Shown here piece after piece: positions 1-8,919 of a stretch of 64,000 bases of DNA; position 1 is the stretch's first letter, and every line of letters starts with the position of its first letter. A program made the translations under genes and the position numbers. The notes beneath the pieces are model-generated. The model was given only the letters and a program-made list of their open reading frames with translations. It searched no databases and was not told the origin of the DNA. Source of the DNA: Chitinophaga cymbidii (GTDB lineage: Bacteria > Bacteroidota > Bacteroidia > Chitinophagales > Chitinophagaceae); assembly GCF_007992715.1 (NCBI RefSeq), contig NZ_BKAU01000005.1, positions 1 to 64,000 of the forward strand, in the 5' to 3' direction.

Positions 1-2033
1 CCGATTATGCCTACGATGGCAACGGCAACCTGAAGCTGGATAACAACAAGGAGATCACCTCCATCACCTATAACCACCTGAACCTGCCCCAGCGCATCCT
101 GCTCAAGGGCAAAGGGATCATCGATTACACCTATGATGCCGCAGGCATCAAGCTTCGCAAGCGGGTAACAGACAGCACGGCCAACCCGGTCAAAATAACG
201 ACAACGGACTACATGGGAGGATTGGTGTACGAGCAGGACACCCTGCAGTTTGCCAGCCACGAGGAGGGCCGTATCCGGACGGTGTTCAAGACCGGCCAGC
301 CGATCCAGTACTTTTACGATTACTTTGAAAAGGACCACCTGGGCAACATCCGGCTGGTGTTGACCGAGCAGCCGGACTCCTCCTTCTACCTGGCGAGCAT
401 GGAAACGGAGAGCGCCGCCAAAGAGAATGCGCTGTTCAGCAACATTGAAGGCAGCCGCAGCGCCCGGCCTACAGGTTACCCCGAGCAGGAGAAGACCACG
501 GCACAGAACGAGTTCGTAGCCAAACTCAATGGCAATGACCCGGACCGGAAGATCGGCCCTTCGATCGTGCTGCGGGTAATGGCCGGCGATACCATCGCTA
601 TCGGAGCAAAGGCTTTCTACAAGTCCACAGCCCCGGTACAAAAGAAACAAAAGCTGGCGCCGGTGGGTGACATGGCGGCGGCACTGGTGAAGGCCTTCGG
701 TCCCGGTGGCATGGCCGCAGACAAGACCACGGCGCTGGACAACAACACGACACCATTCAATGAAGGCTTCCTTGCTAATGACTACCAGCGCTTGAAGGAA
801 AAAGACCCCGGTAAGGACCCTGCTTCGGACCGTCCGAGAGCTTACCTGAATTTCATGTTATTCGATGACCAGTTCAAAATGGTGGAGGATAACAGCGGTG
901 TAAGGCAGGTACAGGCGCAACCGGATGAAGTACAGGTGCTGGGCCAGGACAAGATGGTGATGCAGAAGAGCGGATTTTTGTATGTTTACACCAGCAACGA
1001 GACGCCACAGGATGTTTATTTTGATGAAGTGATGGTGGTGGGATTGCCGGGGCCTGTGTTGGAGGAAACGCATTATTATCCTTTCGGGTTGACGATGCAG
1101 GGGATCAGTAGTAAAGCTCCGGGGAAGCTGGAGAATAAGTATAAATTCACTGGCCAGCTACTAGACGATGATCTAGGGTGGAATACTTACCAGATGAAAT
1201 GGCGTACAATGGATCCGCAGATAGGGCGCTTTTTGCAAGTCGATCCTTTGGCAAGCAGCTATGTTCATAATAGTACTTATGCTTATGCTGAGAATAAAGT
1301 AACTACAGGGATTGATTTGGAGGGGCTGGAATGGGTTTCCAAGATAGACGGTTCCGGGGCGACTAATGTAAGCGTTAATGTAAATTTTAGCGTTGATAAG
1401 AACCTGAAACTTTCGCCGGAGCAAATAGCCGCGTATCAATCTGCTATTAGTAGCCAGTTAAACAGCACAATGCAATTGTCTTCAGATGGGACGATGTCAG
1501 GCAGTGTAACATATAATGGTGGTGATTCAAAAGCGTTAGGGGTGGTTGTTCCGAGTTTGAGCCTTTATGGTGATGCAAGTATAGTGGGAGGGCAAACTAC
1601 ATTTTCTGCTTCAAGTGTAAATATTTTTGACAAGAAAGGCAATTTACGTTCTCCTGAAATGGTGGCTAATGATGCAGTTCATGAGCTTTTACACACAGTA
1701 AGGTTCGAGCATCCCTTTGAAAAGACACAAGGTGCAGATACGAAACTTGTTAGTGAGGGTGGGAATAATTATTCAACTACACCTGCCACAGATTCTAAAA
1801 TTCCATTCAATATAATGAATTACCCCATGATTAATATAGATGGGAAGAAGTCTGGCGATTTATGGAAAAGCACGGGCCAGTCTCCTTCTTATTTGACTAA
1901 AGACCAAATTAAAATGTTGCTAAACGAAATTAAATTACAGAATAATGGTGCTGGTGTGCCGGGGAGTTCGGGTTATTTGAATTATTGGATCAATACACCA
2001 GGAGAAGAAGTTAAAAAGAAGCAGAATGAATAA
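1..2033 (+). CDS. RHS-repeat polymorphic toxin with zincin-like C-terminal domain (5' end outside window)
   Basis: The frame is open from the left edge, so the N-terminus is missing and the ATG at 213 is internal. YD-type repeats (DYAYDGNGNL, DYTYDAAG) lead into the RHS-associated core: a HYYPFG segment near 1068 and the DPQIGRFLQVDPLA box near 1210-1250, which marks the end of the conserved scaffold. The variable tail (about 1320-2033) contains HELLHTVRFEH at 1680-1712, which fits the HExxHxxxxxH zinc site of metzincin-like peptidases, although the usual glycine is replaced by arginine. NIMNYP follows 35 residues after the third His and resembles a Met-turn. In this family the scaffold encapsulates and delivers the tail to a neighbouring cell. 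A peptidase toxin is inferred from the motifs only. The tail is visibly more AT-rich than the core, suggesting tail exchange. It overlaps the next gene by 8 bases. Confidence 0.85.
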   Translation, partial: DYAYDGNGNLKLDNNKEITSITYNHLNLPQRILLKGKGIIDYTYDAAGIKLRKRVTDSTANPVKITTTDYMGGLVYEQDTLQFASHEEGRIRTVFKTGQPIQYFYDYFEKDHLGNIRLVLTEQPDSSFYLASMETESAAKENALFSNIEGSRSARPTGYPEQEKTTAQNEFVAKLNGNDPDRKIGPSIVLRVMAGDTIAIGAKAFYKSTAPVQKKQKLAPVGDMAAALVKAFGPGGMAADKTTALDNNTTPFNEGFLANDYQRLKEKDPGKDPASDRPRAYLNFMLFDDQFKMVEDNSGVRQVQAQPDEVQVLGQDKMVMQKSGFLYVYTSNETPQDVYFDEVMVVGLPGPVLEETHYYPFGLTMQGISSKAPGKLENKYKFTGQLLDDDLGWNTYQMKWRTMDPQIGRFLQVDPLASSYVHNSTYAYAENKVTTGIDLEGLEWVSKIDGSGATNVSVNVNFSVDKNLKLSPEQIAAYQSAISSQLNSTMQLSSDGTMSGSVTYNGGDSKALGVVVPSLSLYGDASIVGGQTTFSASSVNIFDKKGNLRSPEMVANDAVHELLHTVRFEHPFEKTQGADTKLVSEGGNNYSTTPATDSKIPFNIMNYPMINIDGKKSGDLWKSTGQSPSYLTKDQIKMLLNEIKLQNNGAGVPGSSGYLNYWINTPGEEVKKKQNE

Positions 2034-2457
2034 GGTTATATTAATATCGTTGTTGCAGCTTTGTATGTTATGGAGTTGTGATGCGCAGCATAGGGTTAAT
2101 AGTACTGCACAAGATTGTAGTCAGGAATATGATTCCATTTTGCAGCGCCGGGTATACACTAACGTGGATAAGATGCCTGAATTTGAGAAGGGAGAGGTTA
2201 GCCTTTTGGAATTTTTCAGGAATAATTTTCGATATCCAGAGAATCAGGATCATTTTCAAGGTTCGATCAACTTAGTGTTTATTATTGATGCTACTGGCCG
2301 GGTAATAGATGGTCATATTTATAAGAAATCAGAGACGGAGTTAACATTAGTAGACAAAGAAGCGTTACGAGTATTATCTATTATGCCCAAGTGGAAAGCA
2401 GGGCGTTGTGCAGGGCGAAAAGTTCCAGTAAGGATGTTTTGGCCTGTTAAATTTTAA
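2026..2457 (+). CDS. TonB C-terminal-domain-like lipoprotein, candidate immunity protein
   Basis: This 143-residue protein has a lipoprotein signal (LWSC, Cys18) and would be anchored in an envelope membrane. The C-terminal two thirds resemble the TonB C-terminal domain: a region with PEFEKGEVSLLEFFRNNFRYP, then VFIIDATGRVIDG and a helix before a final strand ending MFWPVKF. No transmembrane helix or proline-rich linker is present, so it is not a working TonB energy transducer. Its start overlaps the toxin stop by 8 bases, giving translational coupling, and a strong terminator follows directly. That position is where RHS loci carry the immunity gene, so neutralisation of the zincin-like tail in the periplasm is inferred. 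A general envelope lipoprotein is the alternative. Confidence 0.7.
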   Translation: MNKVILISLLQLCMLWSCDAQHRVNSTAQDCSQEYDSILQRRVYTNVDKMPEFEKGEVSLLEFFRNNFRYPENQDHFQGSINLVFIIDATGRVIDGHIYKKSETELTLVDKEALRVLSIMPKWKAGRCAGRKVPVRMFWPVKF

Positions 2458-2466
2458 TACATTATT

Positions 2467-2507
2467 AAAACACACAGCCCGCGCGATCCGCGCGGGCTGT
2501 GTGTTTT
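2467..2507. terminator. Bidirectional intrinsic terminator
   Basis: A perfect 15-bp GC-rich stem (2471-2485 with 2489-2503) closes on a 3-base loop. It is flanked by AAAA on the left and TTTT on the right, so it works as a terminator on either strand. It lies between the converging lipoprotein gene and the XRE gene and touches the XRE stop codon. Confidence 0.9.
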
Positions 2508-2841
2508 AAGCGTATGCCTTGCGTGCTTTATAATCACGGAGATAAGTATCAATAACATTAAAGAGAGTTGCCCTGGTGTTGGCATCGAGCGCCTGAATAT
2601 CCTCAATTCTTTTAACGACTTCTTTATCATAGGCGGCATGTTTGCCCTTGCCGATCAGGTAATCCAGTGTTACATCAAATGTGTCAGCAATTTTAACGGC
2701 CATCTCGATAGAGGGGCTGTTTTCGTTGCGTTCGTATTTACCAATGATATCGCGCGAGGCATCCACGGCCTTTGCGAGGTCTGCCTGTGACCAGTTTTTG
2801 CGTTTGCGCAGTTCTGCAATTTTGTCTCCTATGTTGAGCAT
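2506..2841 (-). CDS. XRE-family helix-turn-helix regulator
   Basis: This 111-residue protein has an N-terminal HTH_3/XRE DNA-binding domain (about residues 5-63): KIAELRKRKNWSQADLAKAV, then a recognition helix region SRDIIGKYERNENSPS and the IADTFDVTLDYLIG end typical of Bacteroidota members. A helical C-terminal tail (VVKRIEDIQALDANTRATLF) probably dimerises. It converges on the toxin/immunity pair and shares its terminator. A remnant of a related XRE tail lies beside the decayed toxin at 61756-61869, so such regulators recur next to RHS cassettes here. Target genes are unknown; autoregulation is likely. A weak promoter (TTTG at 2878-2881, TAATCTTT at 2850-2857, both on the minus strand) lies just upstream of the ATG. 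Confidence 0.88.
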   Translation of the reverse strand: MLNIGDKIAELRKRKNWSQADLAKAVDASRDIIGKYERNENSPSIEMAVKIADTFDVTLDYLIGKGKHAAYDKEVVKRIEDIQALDANTRATLFNVIDTYLRDYKARKAYA

Positions 2842-2917
2842 ATTACACTAAAGATTAAGGTTAACGGCCTTATTGGGCAAATTTAGTTAAATGGGTTACA
2901 CAAAAAAAGAACATATT

Positions 2918-2940
2918 ACTTGTTCAAATGAGAAACAAGT
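2918..2940. promoter_or_regulatory. Inverted repeat in the XRE upstream region
   Basis: ACTTGTT (2918-2924) and AACAAGT (2934-2940) form a 7-bp dyad with a 9-base spacer, about 80 bases upstream of the XRE start. A plus-strand TACATTTG box at 2943-2950, with TTG at 2920-2922, matches the Bacteroidota promoter, but no plus-strand gene follows it. The dyad is a candidate operator; binding is inferred. Confidence 0.35.
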
Positions 2941-3015
2941 TCTACATTTGTGCCAGATGTTACACAGTTAAAATATTTTTCCTAATTTTAAGGCCCCGGA
3001 GTGATAGGTGAGCGC

Positions 3016-4143
3016 CTATAAATTTACAAACCCCATATAATTACTTCTATTTACAATCCCGTCAATACTACCGGGATAGGCTTCCATAAATGCTGCAGGA
3101 ATCCGGGCCTTGCTTTTTTCATTCCATTTGAATTCCCAGGCATATAGCTTTCCACCCGTTTCTTCGATCAGGTCTATTTCCTGTTGCTGGTGGGTCCGCC
3201 AGAAGTAAGTGTTTACATGGTGGCCTGTATAGTGATTAGCTTTTTTCCTTTCGCTGACCAGGAAATTTTCCCACAAGGCGCCGACATCCTGTCGCAATTC
3301 AAGCGGAGAGAAGTTCTTGATCAGCGCATTTCTGATGCCGTTATCATAGAAATAGATCTTTTTACCTTTTTTGATTTCATTACGCAGATTACGGCTGAAT
3401 CCTCCTACCTGGAATACCACAAAACATTTTTCAAGTAGTTCTACATACCGGTCTACTGTTTTATTGTCTGTTCCGATGGTCTGCGCGATTTCGTTGTAAG
3501 AAATTTCACTGCCAACCTGTAGTGCCAGTGCAACTAATAATCTTTCCAGTAAGGCGGGCTTGCGGATATCCTGCAGGGAAAGTACATCTTTAAAAAGGTA
3601 GTTGTTGGCAAGTTCCAGCAGGTTGGCTTGTGCGTCCGCCGGTGAATTTACGATATCGGGATAAAAACCATAAATCATTCGCTGTTCAAGCATCCGGCCT
3701 TCAGATAAAACAGATGTTTCCGCTACCAGTTCTGAAGTAGAGAAAGGGTATAAATGATACTCCCTTTTCCGGCCTGTCAGAGGTTCATTGATTTCATTGG
3801 CTAGTTCCAGCGCGGAAGACCCGGTTGCAATAACCTGTATTTTTTTGAGATTATCCACAAGCAGCTTCAGGGTAAGACCGATGTTTTTCACGCGCTGTGC
3901 CTCGTCAATTAATACCAGTGTATTATTTCCTACTAGTGCCTTCAAAGAGGTTGAACTTGCATTTGTAAGCATGGGCCGGATATCCGGTTCGTCGCAGTTT
4001 AAGTAAAGCGCCTTGCCTTCAGCCTGTTCCATGATCGTACGAAGCAAGGTTGTCTTACCTACCTGCCTCGGGCCAGTAATAATAATCGCTTTTCTATTGA
4101 ATAACTGACCGATAATTTGATCGTATATAGCTCGCTTGATCAT
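3016..4143 (-). CDS. AAA_14/DUF4143 family ATPase
   Basis: The protein has 375 residues, the usual length for this family. The N-terminal AAA_14 ATPase domain has Walker A GPRQVGKT (24-31) and Walker B LVLIDEAQ (about 79-86), followed by a sensor-like ATGSSALEL. The DUF4143 part lies at about 190-340, with a winged-helix-like segment (EISYNEIAQTIGTDNKTVDRYVELL region) and the family signature of a nuclease-like fold near the end (FWRTHQQQEIDLIEE). Members are common and often horizontally mobile in Bacteroidota, but their biochemical role is not established. The upstream DNA (4158-4257) holds repeated AGGTTTATAAACCT half-sites, suggesting that the protein or a partner regulates its own gene. 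Confidence 0.88.
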   Translation of the reverse strand: MIKRAIYDQIIGQLFNRKAIIITGPRQVGKTTLLRTIMEQAEGKALYLNCDEPDIRPMLTNASSTSLKALVGNNTLVLIDEAQRVKNIGLTLKLLVDNLKKIQVIATGSSALELANEINEPLTGRKREYHLYPFSTSELVAETSVLSEGRMLEQRMIYGFYPDIVNSPADAQANLLELANNYLFKDVLSLQDIRKPALLERLLVALALQVGSEISYNEIAQTIGTDNKTVDRYVELLEKCFVVFQVGGFSRNLRNEIKKGKKIYFYDNGIRNALIKNFSPLELRQDVGALWENFLVSERKKANHYTGHHVNTYFWRTHQQQEIDLIEETGGKLYAWEFKWNEKSKARIPAAFMEAYPGSIDGIVNRSNYMGFVNL

Positions 4144-4157
4144 TGTAGCCTTCTTGT

Positions 4158-4257
4158 TATAAACCTAAAATTAGCATAAATTTAGGGATTATAAACCTTA
4201 AACTTATATAAATCCTAGGTTTATAAACCTAAAATTAATATAAATTCTAGGTTTATC
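4158..4257. repeat. Operator-like repeat array upstream of the AAA_14 gene
   Basis: TTATAAACCTAAAATTA occurs near 4158-4173 and 4221-4237. A shorter copy lies at 4189-4199 and an inverted copy (CTAGGTTTAT) near 4247-4256. The stretch 4216-4231, TAGGTTTATAAACCTA, is a perfect 16-bp palindrome. On the minus strand each unit contains TAGGTTTA, close to the Bacteroidota -7 box, and the unit nearest the gene ends about 15 bases from the ATPase ATG. This fits repression by occlusion of the promoter. Confidence 0.65.
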
Positions 4258-4363
4258 ATGCAGTGAGGGACTTGGATATGTCCCTTTTTACCCCAAAAAT
4301 GTCCCTTTCACCCACCTCTGTCCCCCCTTAACCCCCTTAGCTTTACATTCAAACTCAAAAATC

Positions 4364-4723
4364 ATGAAAAGCACCATCGCCGCCAACATCGACGAATACA
4401 TCGCCGCCTTCCCACAAGCAACGCAAGCCATCCTTCAGCAAATCCGCGCCACCATTCAAAAAGCCGCACCAGCCGCCACGGAAGCCATCAGCTACGCCAT
4501 CCCCACGTTCAAACTGAACGGCAACCTTGTGCACTTCGCCGCCTTCAAAAACCACATCGGCTTCTACCCGGCGCCCACCGGCGGCGAGGCATTCAAAAAA
4601 GATCTCTCCGCCTACAAAACCGGCAAAGGCTCCGTGCAATTCCCCATCGACCAACCAATGCCGCTCGGCCTCATCACCCGCATCGTGAAATTCAGGGTCA
4701 AAGAAATGGCGAAAAAGAAATGA
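4364..4723 (+). CDS. DUF1801 domain protein
   Basis: This small soluble protein of 119 residues shows the DUF1801 (YdhG-like) pattern: an N-terminal helix pair (IDEYIAAFPQATQAILQQIR), then EAISYAIPTFKLNGNLVHFA and HIGFYPAPTGGEAF, and a C-terminal helix rich in lysine. The family is widespread, and a Bacillus member has been described as an iron chaperone, but that role cannot be read from this sequence. It sits 34 bases upstream of the HTCS gene on the same strand, with no terminator between. A functional link to the glycan locus is not evident. Confidence 0.85.
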   Translation: MKSTIAANIDEYIAAFPQATQAILQQIRATIQKAAPAATEAISYAIPTFKLNGNLVHFAAFKNHIGFYPAPTGGEAFKKDLSAYKTGKGSVQFPIDQPMPLGLITRIVKFRVKEMAKKK

Positions 4724-4757
4724 CATTTTAGCTTATATTGGCTGTTCAATTCCACAC

Positions 4758-7700
4758 ATGCGAACAGTGATCATGATATTCCTGCTATGTTGCTGCGGCC
4801 AGGCGATGGCCCAGCACAAGACCACGGGATATCTCGGCATTGAACAGGGATTGTCCAACAACTCCGTCACCTGCATCCATCACGACCGCAACGGCTTCAT
4901 GTGGTTCGGCACCTACGACGGGCTGAACCGTTTCGATGGATACGCTTTTCACACTTTCCGCAACCGCCTGCACGACAGCACTTCACTGGTTTACAACCGC
5001 ATCTCCGTTGTGGAGGAAGATTCCCTCGGCAACATGTGGATCGGCACCAAGCGGGGCATCAGCCGGTATAGCGACCACTCCGGAACGTTTTCCCCCGGTT
5101 ACTTTCAGCCTTATGCAACACGGGAACGCCGGCAGGTGCTGTCGGACGTGTATTGCATCGGCACAGACCGCAACGGGAATGTATTTGCGGGAACGGCCGG
5201 GCAGGGATTGCTGATCAGCGCGCCAGGCGCAAAGCTGATGCGGCAGGTGTGTTTTCAGTCGGGAAAACAATTCACGCCTTATGCGGTAGCCGCCCTGGCA
5301 TTCGACAAGAGCGCGCATTGCTGGTTGTTTGTAATGGGAACCGGCTTGTGCCGCTACGATGAGCAGCAGCAGCGCGTGATCCTCGTAAACGGTGAGCTGC
5401 GCTCCGCCAACTGTCTTGCTATGGACGGGGATGATAACATCTGGGCCGGAACGGACGAAGGGGTGTACCGCTACGAAAGGGCTACCGGCACCTGGAAGTC
5501 CTTTAACGACATCGCCGGCTGCCACGGCAGCAAAGTGATCGATCTTACGCTGGACCATGATGAACAATTATGGATCTCCACGGACGGCGACGGGATCTTT
5601 GTGCTGCCGGTGAAGGGAGGGCGGCCTTCCCGGATGAAAGCGGGAACGGACAAGCACGCGCTGACCAGCAATGCCGTGTATGCAGTGTATGAAGATAAGG
5701 AGCAGCGCAAATGGATCGGCACGCTGCGCGGAGGCATCAACATCATCGATAAGCAAAAGACCCGCTTCAGGACCGTCAACCAGGACCCGAACACGCCCAA
5801 CAGCCTCGTCCATAATTTCACTTTTTCTTTTTGTGAGGATAATGATCATATCTGGATCGGCACGGACGGCGGTGGCATTTCGCTTTGGAACAGAAGCCGG
5901 AATAACTGGCGGCAATTCGTACACCAGCCGTCGCAGCCCGGCTCGCTGAGCAATAATAACGTGACCAGCATTGTGCGGGACGGGAAGGATGATATCTGGA
6001 TCGCCACATTCGGCGGCGGGATCAACCGCTTCGACCGGCGTACGCAATCGTTTATCCGTTACCGGTGCTTCAACTGGCGGGAAGACCGCTTTATCTGGAA
6101 GCTGTATATCGATACCGAAGGAACGCTCTGGGCGGGCGGCTGCATGGACGGCACCCTGTATAGATACAACCCGGCGGCCGACAAATTTGAAGTATTCGAC
6201 CCCTCACTGCGCGACGTACTGACCATCTCCGAAGACCGCAGCGGGCAGCTCTGGGCCGGCACCTACCAGAAACTCATCAAACTGAACAAAAAAGGGACCG
6301 GCCACCAGTTCTACGATATCAATTTCAGCGTGCGCGCCATTTATGAAGATGTATCCCGGCAGTTCTGGGTGGGCACGGAAGGCGGCGGATTGCTGAAGTT
6401 TGACAGGAAAACGGGAACATTCGCGCAGATCACGGAGAAAGACGGCCTGCCGAATAATTCCGTGCTGAATATTGAGGAGGATAAAAAAGGCAATCTCTGG
6501 ATGAGCACCTATAACGGCATTGTGCGGTACAGTACGGCGGATGGCCGTAACAAGAACTTTTATGAGTCGGACGGCCTGCAAAGCAACCAGTTTTATTATA
6601 ATGCCGCGCTGCGGCTGGCTTCGGGGGAGATGATGTTTGGCGGCATCAAGGGCTTTAATATCTTTCACCCGGACAGCATCGCGGAATACACGGCGTTCCC
6701 CGCCCTGCGGGTAACCGGCCTCCGGGTATCGAACGAGGCCGCGCAGCCAGCGGAAAAACTGGTGCTGCCGTACGACAAAGCGGTGTTCTCCCTGGACTAC
6801 GTAGCGCTGGAATATTCCGCGCCGGACAAGATCTCTTATGCTTATTATTTAGAAGGATGGGATAACGACTGGAACTACGTGCGCCACCTGCGCACGGCCA
6901 ACTACTCCCGCCTGAAAGAAGGCAGCTACGTGCTGCACATCAAAAGCACGAATGCGGACGGCATCTGGAACCCGCAGGAGCGCGTGGTCCACATCACCGT
7001 ACTGCCTCCCTGGTACCGCACCTGGTGGGCTTATGGCATTTACCTAGCGCTCGCCGCGGGGATGCTTTACTGCTACCGCTTCTATCAGCGCCGGCAGGCG
7101 CGCCTGCAATATGAAGTGGAGCTGTCGCATTTACGGGTAGAGAAAGAAAAAGAGCTGAACGAAAAGAAGCTCACCTTCTTCACGAATATCTCCCATGAAT
7201 TCCGCACCCCGCTCACGCTGATCATCAACCCCGTCAAAGAATTACTTTATAGCGACGGCAAAAATATCGAAAGCAAAGACCTGACGATCGTCTACCGCAA
7301 CGCCCGCCGTCTGCTGAGCCTGGTAGACCAGCTGCTGCTTTTCCGCAAGGCGGACCGCGAGGAAGATGCCATGAAGATCGTGCAGCTGAACATCACCGAC
7401 CTTTGCCGCGAAGTGTTCCTTTGTTTCTCCCACCAGGCGGAGCTGAAGAAAATACATTTCAGCTTCCACGCCGCCGAAGGGTTGCCGGATGTTTATGGTG
7501 ACCGGGAAAAGATCGAAGTGGCGCTTTTCAACCTGCTGTCTAACGCTTTCAAATACACGCCGGATAACGGCATGGTGTCCGTTTCCCTGGAAGCGGCGGA
7601 AGGGGCGGTGGTCATCCGGGTGGAAGATAGCGGCTGCGGCATTTCCGGTGAGATAGGGGACAAGCTGTTCGAGTGCTTCTACCAGGTGCGCGGGCGGGAA

Positions 7701-8771
7701 ACCCTGCGCAACGGGTTCGGCATCGGCCTGTACCTCGTGAAAAAATTCGTGACCATGCTCGGCGGTACCGTCACCTACCGGAGCGAACCGGGCAAAGGAA
7801 CGGAATTTACGGTTACCCTGCTGACGGGCGCCGCCCACCTGGAACAATATCCCATCTTCCACGAAACCCCGGCGGACAACACCCTGCTGGAAGAGCTGGC
7901 GGAAGACGAAGAGCTGGAACAGGCCACCCTCGAAGCGGAGGAATCCGCCGCGGAAGATACGCTGGAAGTGCTGCTCTCCGCGCAACCTTCCATGCTGATC
8001 GTGGATGATAATGAACAGATGCGCCATTATATAAGGAATATCTTCCGCCCCACCTTTACCATTTATGAAGCAAAGGACGGGAACGAAGGATTGGCGCTGG
8101 CGGCCCGGCACCTGCCGGATATTATCGTCAGCGACGTATTGATGGACGGCCTCAGCGGCATTGAGCTTTGCCAGAAAATAAAACAAGACCCCGCCCTGGG
8201 CCACATCCCCGTGGTGCTCCTCACCGCCAGCTCTTCCTCGGAAGTGAAGCTGAAGGGCATCGAAGGCGGGGCGGACGATTATATGAGCAAGCCGTTCGAC
8301 AAGGAGCTGTTCGTGGCGCGGATCGACAACATCATCCGGAGCCGGAACATCCTCCAGCGGTATTTCTACAGCGAGATCACCGGCAACACCGGCAACCAGA
8401 AAATATCCGCCGAGTACAAGGACTTCCTCAACCGCTGCATTGCCATCACCGAAAAACACCTCGAAAACCCCGATTTCAACATCCGCCTCTTTGCCCAGGA
8501 GATCGGCATCAGCCACTCCTCTTTATATAAGAAGGTAAAATCCATCTCCGGACGCTCCGTCAGCGAGTTCATCCGCTTCATCCGGTTGCGCAAGGCGGCG
8601 GAGCTGCTCATCAATACCGGCTGCAATGTAAACGAAGCCGCTTTCAGGGTTGGCTTCAACGACGTGAAATATTTCCGGGAGCAGTTCACCAAGCTCTTCG
8701 AAATGACGCCCTCCAAATATATCCTGAAGTACCGCCGGAAATTCGACAAAGCGCCACAGAATCAGTCCTGA
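4758..8771 (+). CDS. Hybrid two-component system regulator (HTCS) of the glycan locus
   Basis: The 1337-residue one-protein signalling system has a signal peptide (1-19), a periplasmic double propeller of Reg_prop repeats (about 25-640, recurring W-IGT-GGI/NRFD units) and a Y_Y_Y domain (about 680-750). One transmembrane helix lies near 755-775, followed by HisKA with phospho-acceptor His813 in SHEFRTPL and HATPase_c with NLLSNAFKYT and GFGIGLYLVKK. A receiver domain has Asp1126 in IIVSDVLMDG, and an AraC-type HTH occupies about 1230-1330. Such proteins bind an oligosaccharide outside the cytoplasmic membrane and activate the adjacent SusC/SusD operon. The gene lies directly upstream of the first susC-like gene in the same orientation, so it is the likely activator of 8920-21774. 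Confidence 0.96.
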   Translation: MRTVIMIFLLCCCGQAMAQHKTTGYLGIEQGLSNNSVTCIHHDRNGFMWFGTYDGLNRFDGYAFHTFRNRLHDSTSLVYNRISVVEEDSLGNMWIGTKRGISRYSDHSGTFSPGYFQPYATRERRQVLSDVYCIGTDRNGNVFAGTAGQGLLISAPGAKLMRQVCFQSGKQFTPYAVAALAFDKSAHCWLFVMGTGLCRYDEQQQRVILVNGELRSANCLAMDGDDNIWAGTDEGVYRYERATGTWKSFNDIAGCHGSKVIDLTLDHDEQLWISTDGDGIFVLPVKGGRPSRMKAGTDKHALTSNAVYAVYEDKEQRKWIGTLRGGINIIDKQKTRFRTVNQDPNTPNSLVHNFTFSFCEDNDHIWIGTDGGGISLWNRSRNNWRQFVHQPSQPGSLSNNNVTSIVRDGKDDIWIATFGGGINRFDRRTQSFIRYRCFNWREDRFIWKLYIDTEGTLWAGGCMDGTLYRYNPAADKFEVFDPSLRDVLTISEDRSGQLWAGTYQKLIKLNKKGTGHQFYDINFSVRAIYEDVSRQFWVGTEGGGLLKFDRKTGTFAQITEKDGLPNNSVLNIEEDKKGNLWMSTYNGIVRYSTADGRNKNFYESDGLQSNQFYYNAALRLASGEMMFGGIKGFNIFHPDSIAEYTAFPALRVTGLRVSNEAAQPAEKLVLPYDKAVFSLDYVALEYSAPDKISYAYYLEGWDNDWNYVRHLRTANYSRLKEGSYVLHIKSTNADGIWNPQERVVHITVLPPWYRTWWAYGIYLALAAGMLYCYRFYQRRQARLQYEVELSHLRVEKEKELNEKKLTFFTNISHEFRTPLTLIINPVKELLYSDGKNIESKDLTIVYRNARRLLSLVDQLLLFRKADREEDAMKIVQLNITDLCREVFLCFSHQAELKKIHFSFHAAEGLPDVYGDREKIEVALFNLLSNAFKYTPDNGMVSVSLEAAEGAVVIRVEDSGCGISGEIGDKLFECFYQVRGRETLRNGFGIGLYLVKKFVTMLGGTVTYRSEPGKGTEFTVTLLTGAAHLEQYPIFHETPADNTLLEELAEDEELEQATLEAEESAAEDTLEVLLSAQPSMLIVDDNEQMRHYIRNIFRPTFTIYEAKDGNEGLALAARHLPDIIVSDVLMDGLSGIELCQKIKQDPALGHIPVVLLTASSSSEVKLKGIEGGADDYMSKPFDKELFVARIDNIIRSRNILQRYFYSEITGNTGNQKISAEYKDFLNRCIAITEKHLENPDFNIRLFAQEIGISHSSLYKKVKSISGRSVSEFIRFIRLRKAAELLINTGCNVNEAAFRVGFNDVKYFREQFTKLFEMTPSKYILKYRRKFDKAPQNQS

Positions 8772-8820
8772 TTTCCCGATTTACCCCCTAAATATCAGAA
8801 TCTCTCCCCCCTCATTTAAC

Positions 8821-8903
8821 CGTATTCATACGAATTTTACCCCTGTTCAACCAAAACGTCCGGCCGGACAGTTCCACCCGGCGGCATCAAACTTTTATCA
8901 TTG
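8821..8903 (+). promoter_or_regulatory. Candidate control region of the SusCD operon
   Basis: Between the HTCS gene and the first susC-like gene there are a CGTAT-TC-ATACG dyad (8821-8832) and a perfect 12-bp palindrome GTCCGGCCGGAC (8858-8869). A TATCATTG hexamer region at 8896-8903 resembles the -7 box, but no good -33 element is placed before it, as expected for an activator-dependent promoter. HTCS binding here is inferred. Confidence 0.35.
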
Positions 8904-8919
8904 AAACTTAAACAACGTT

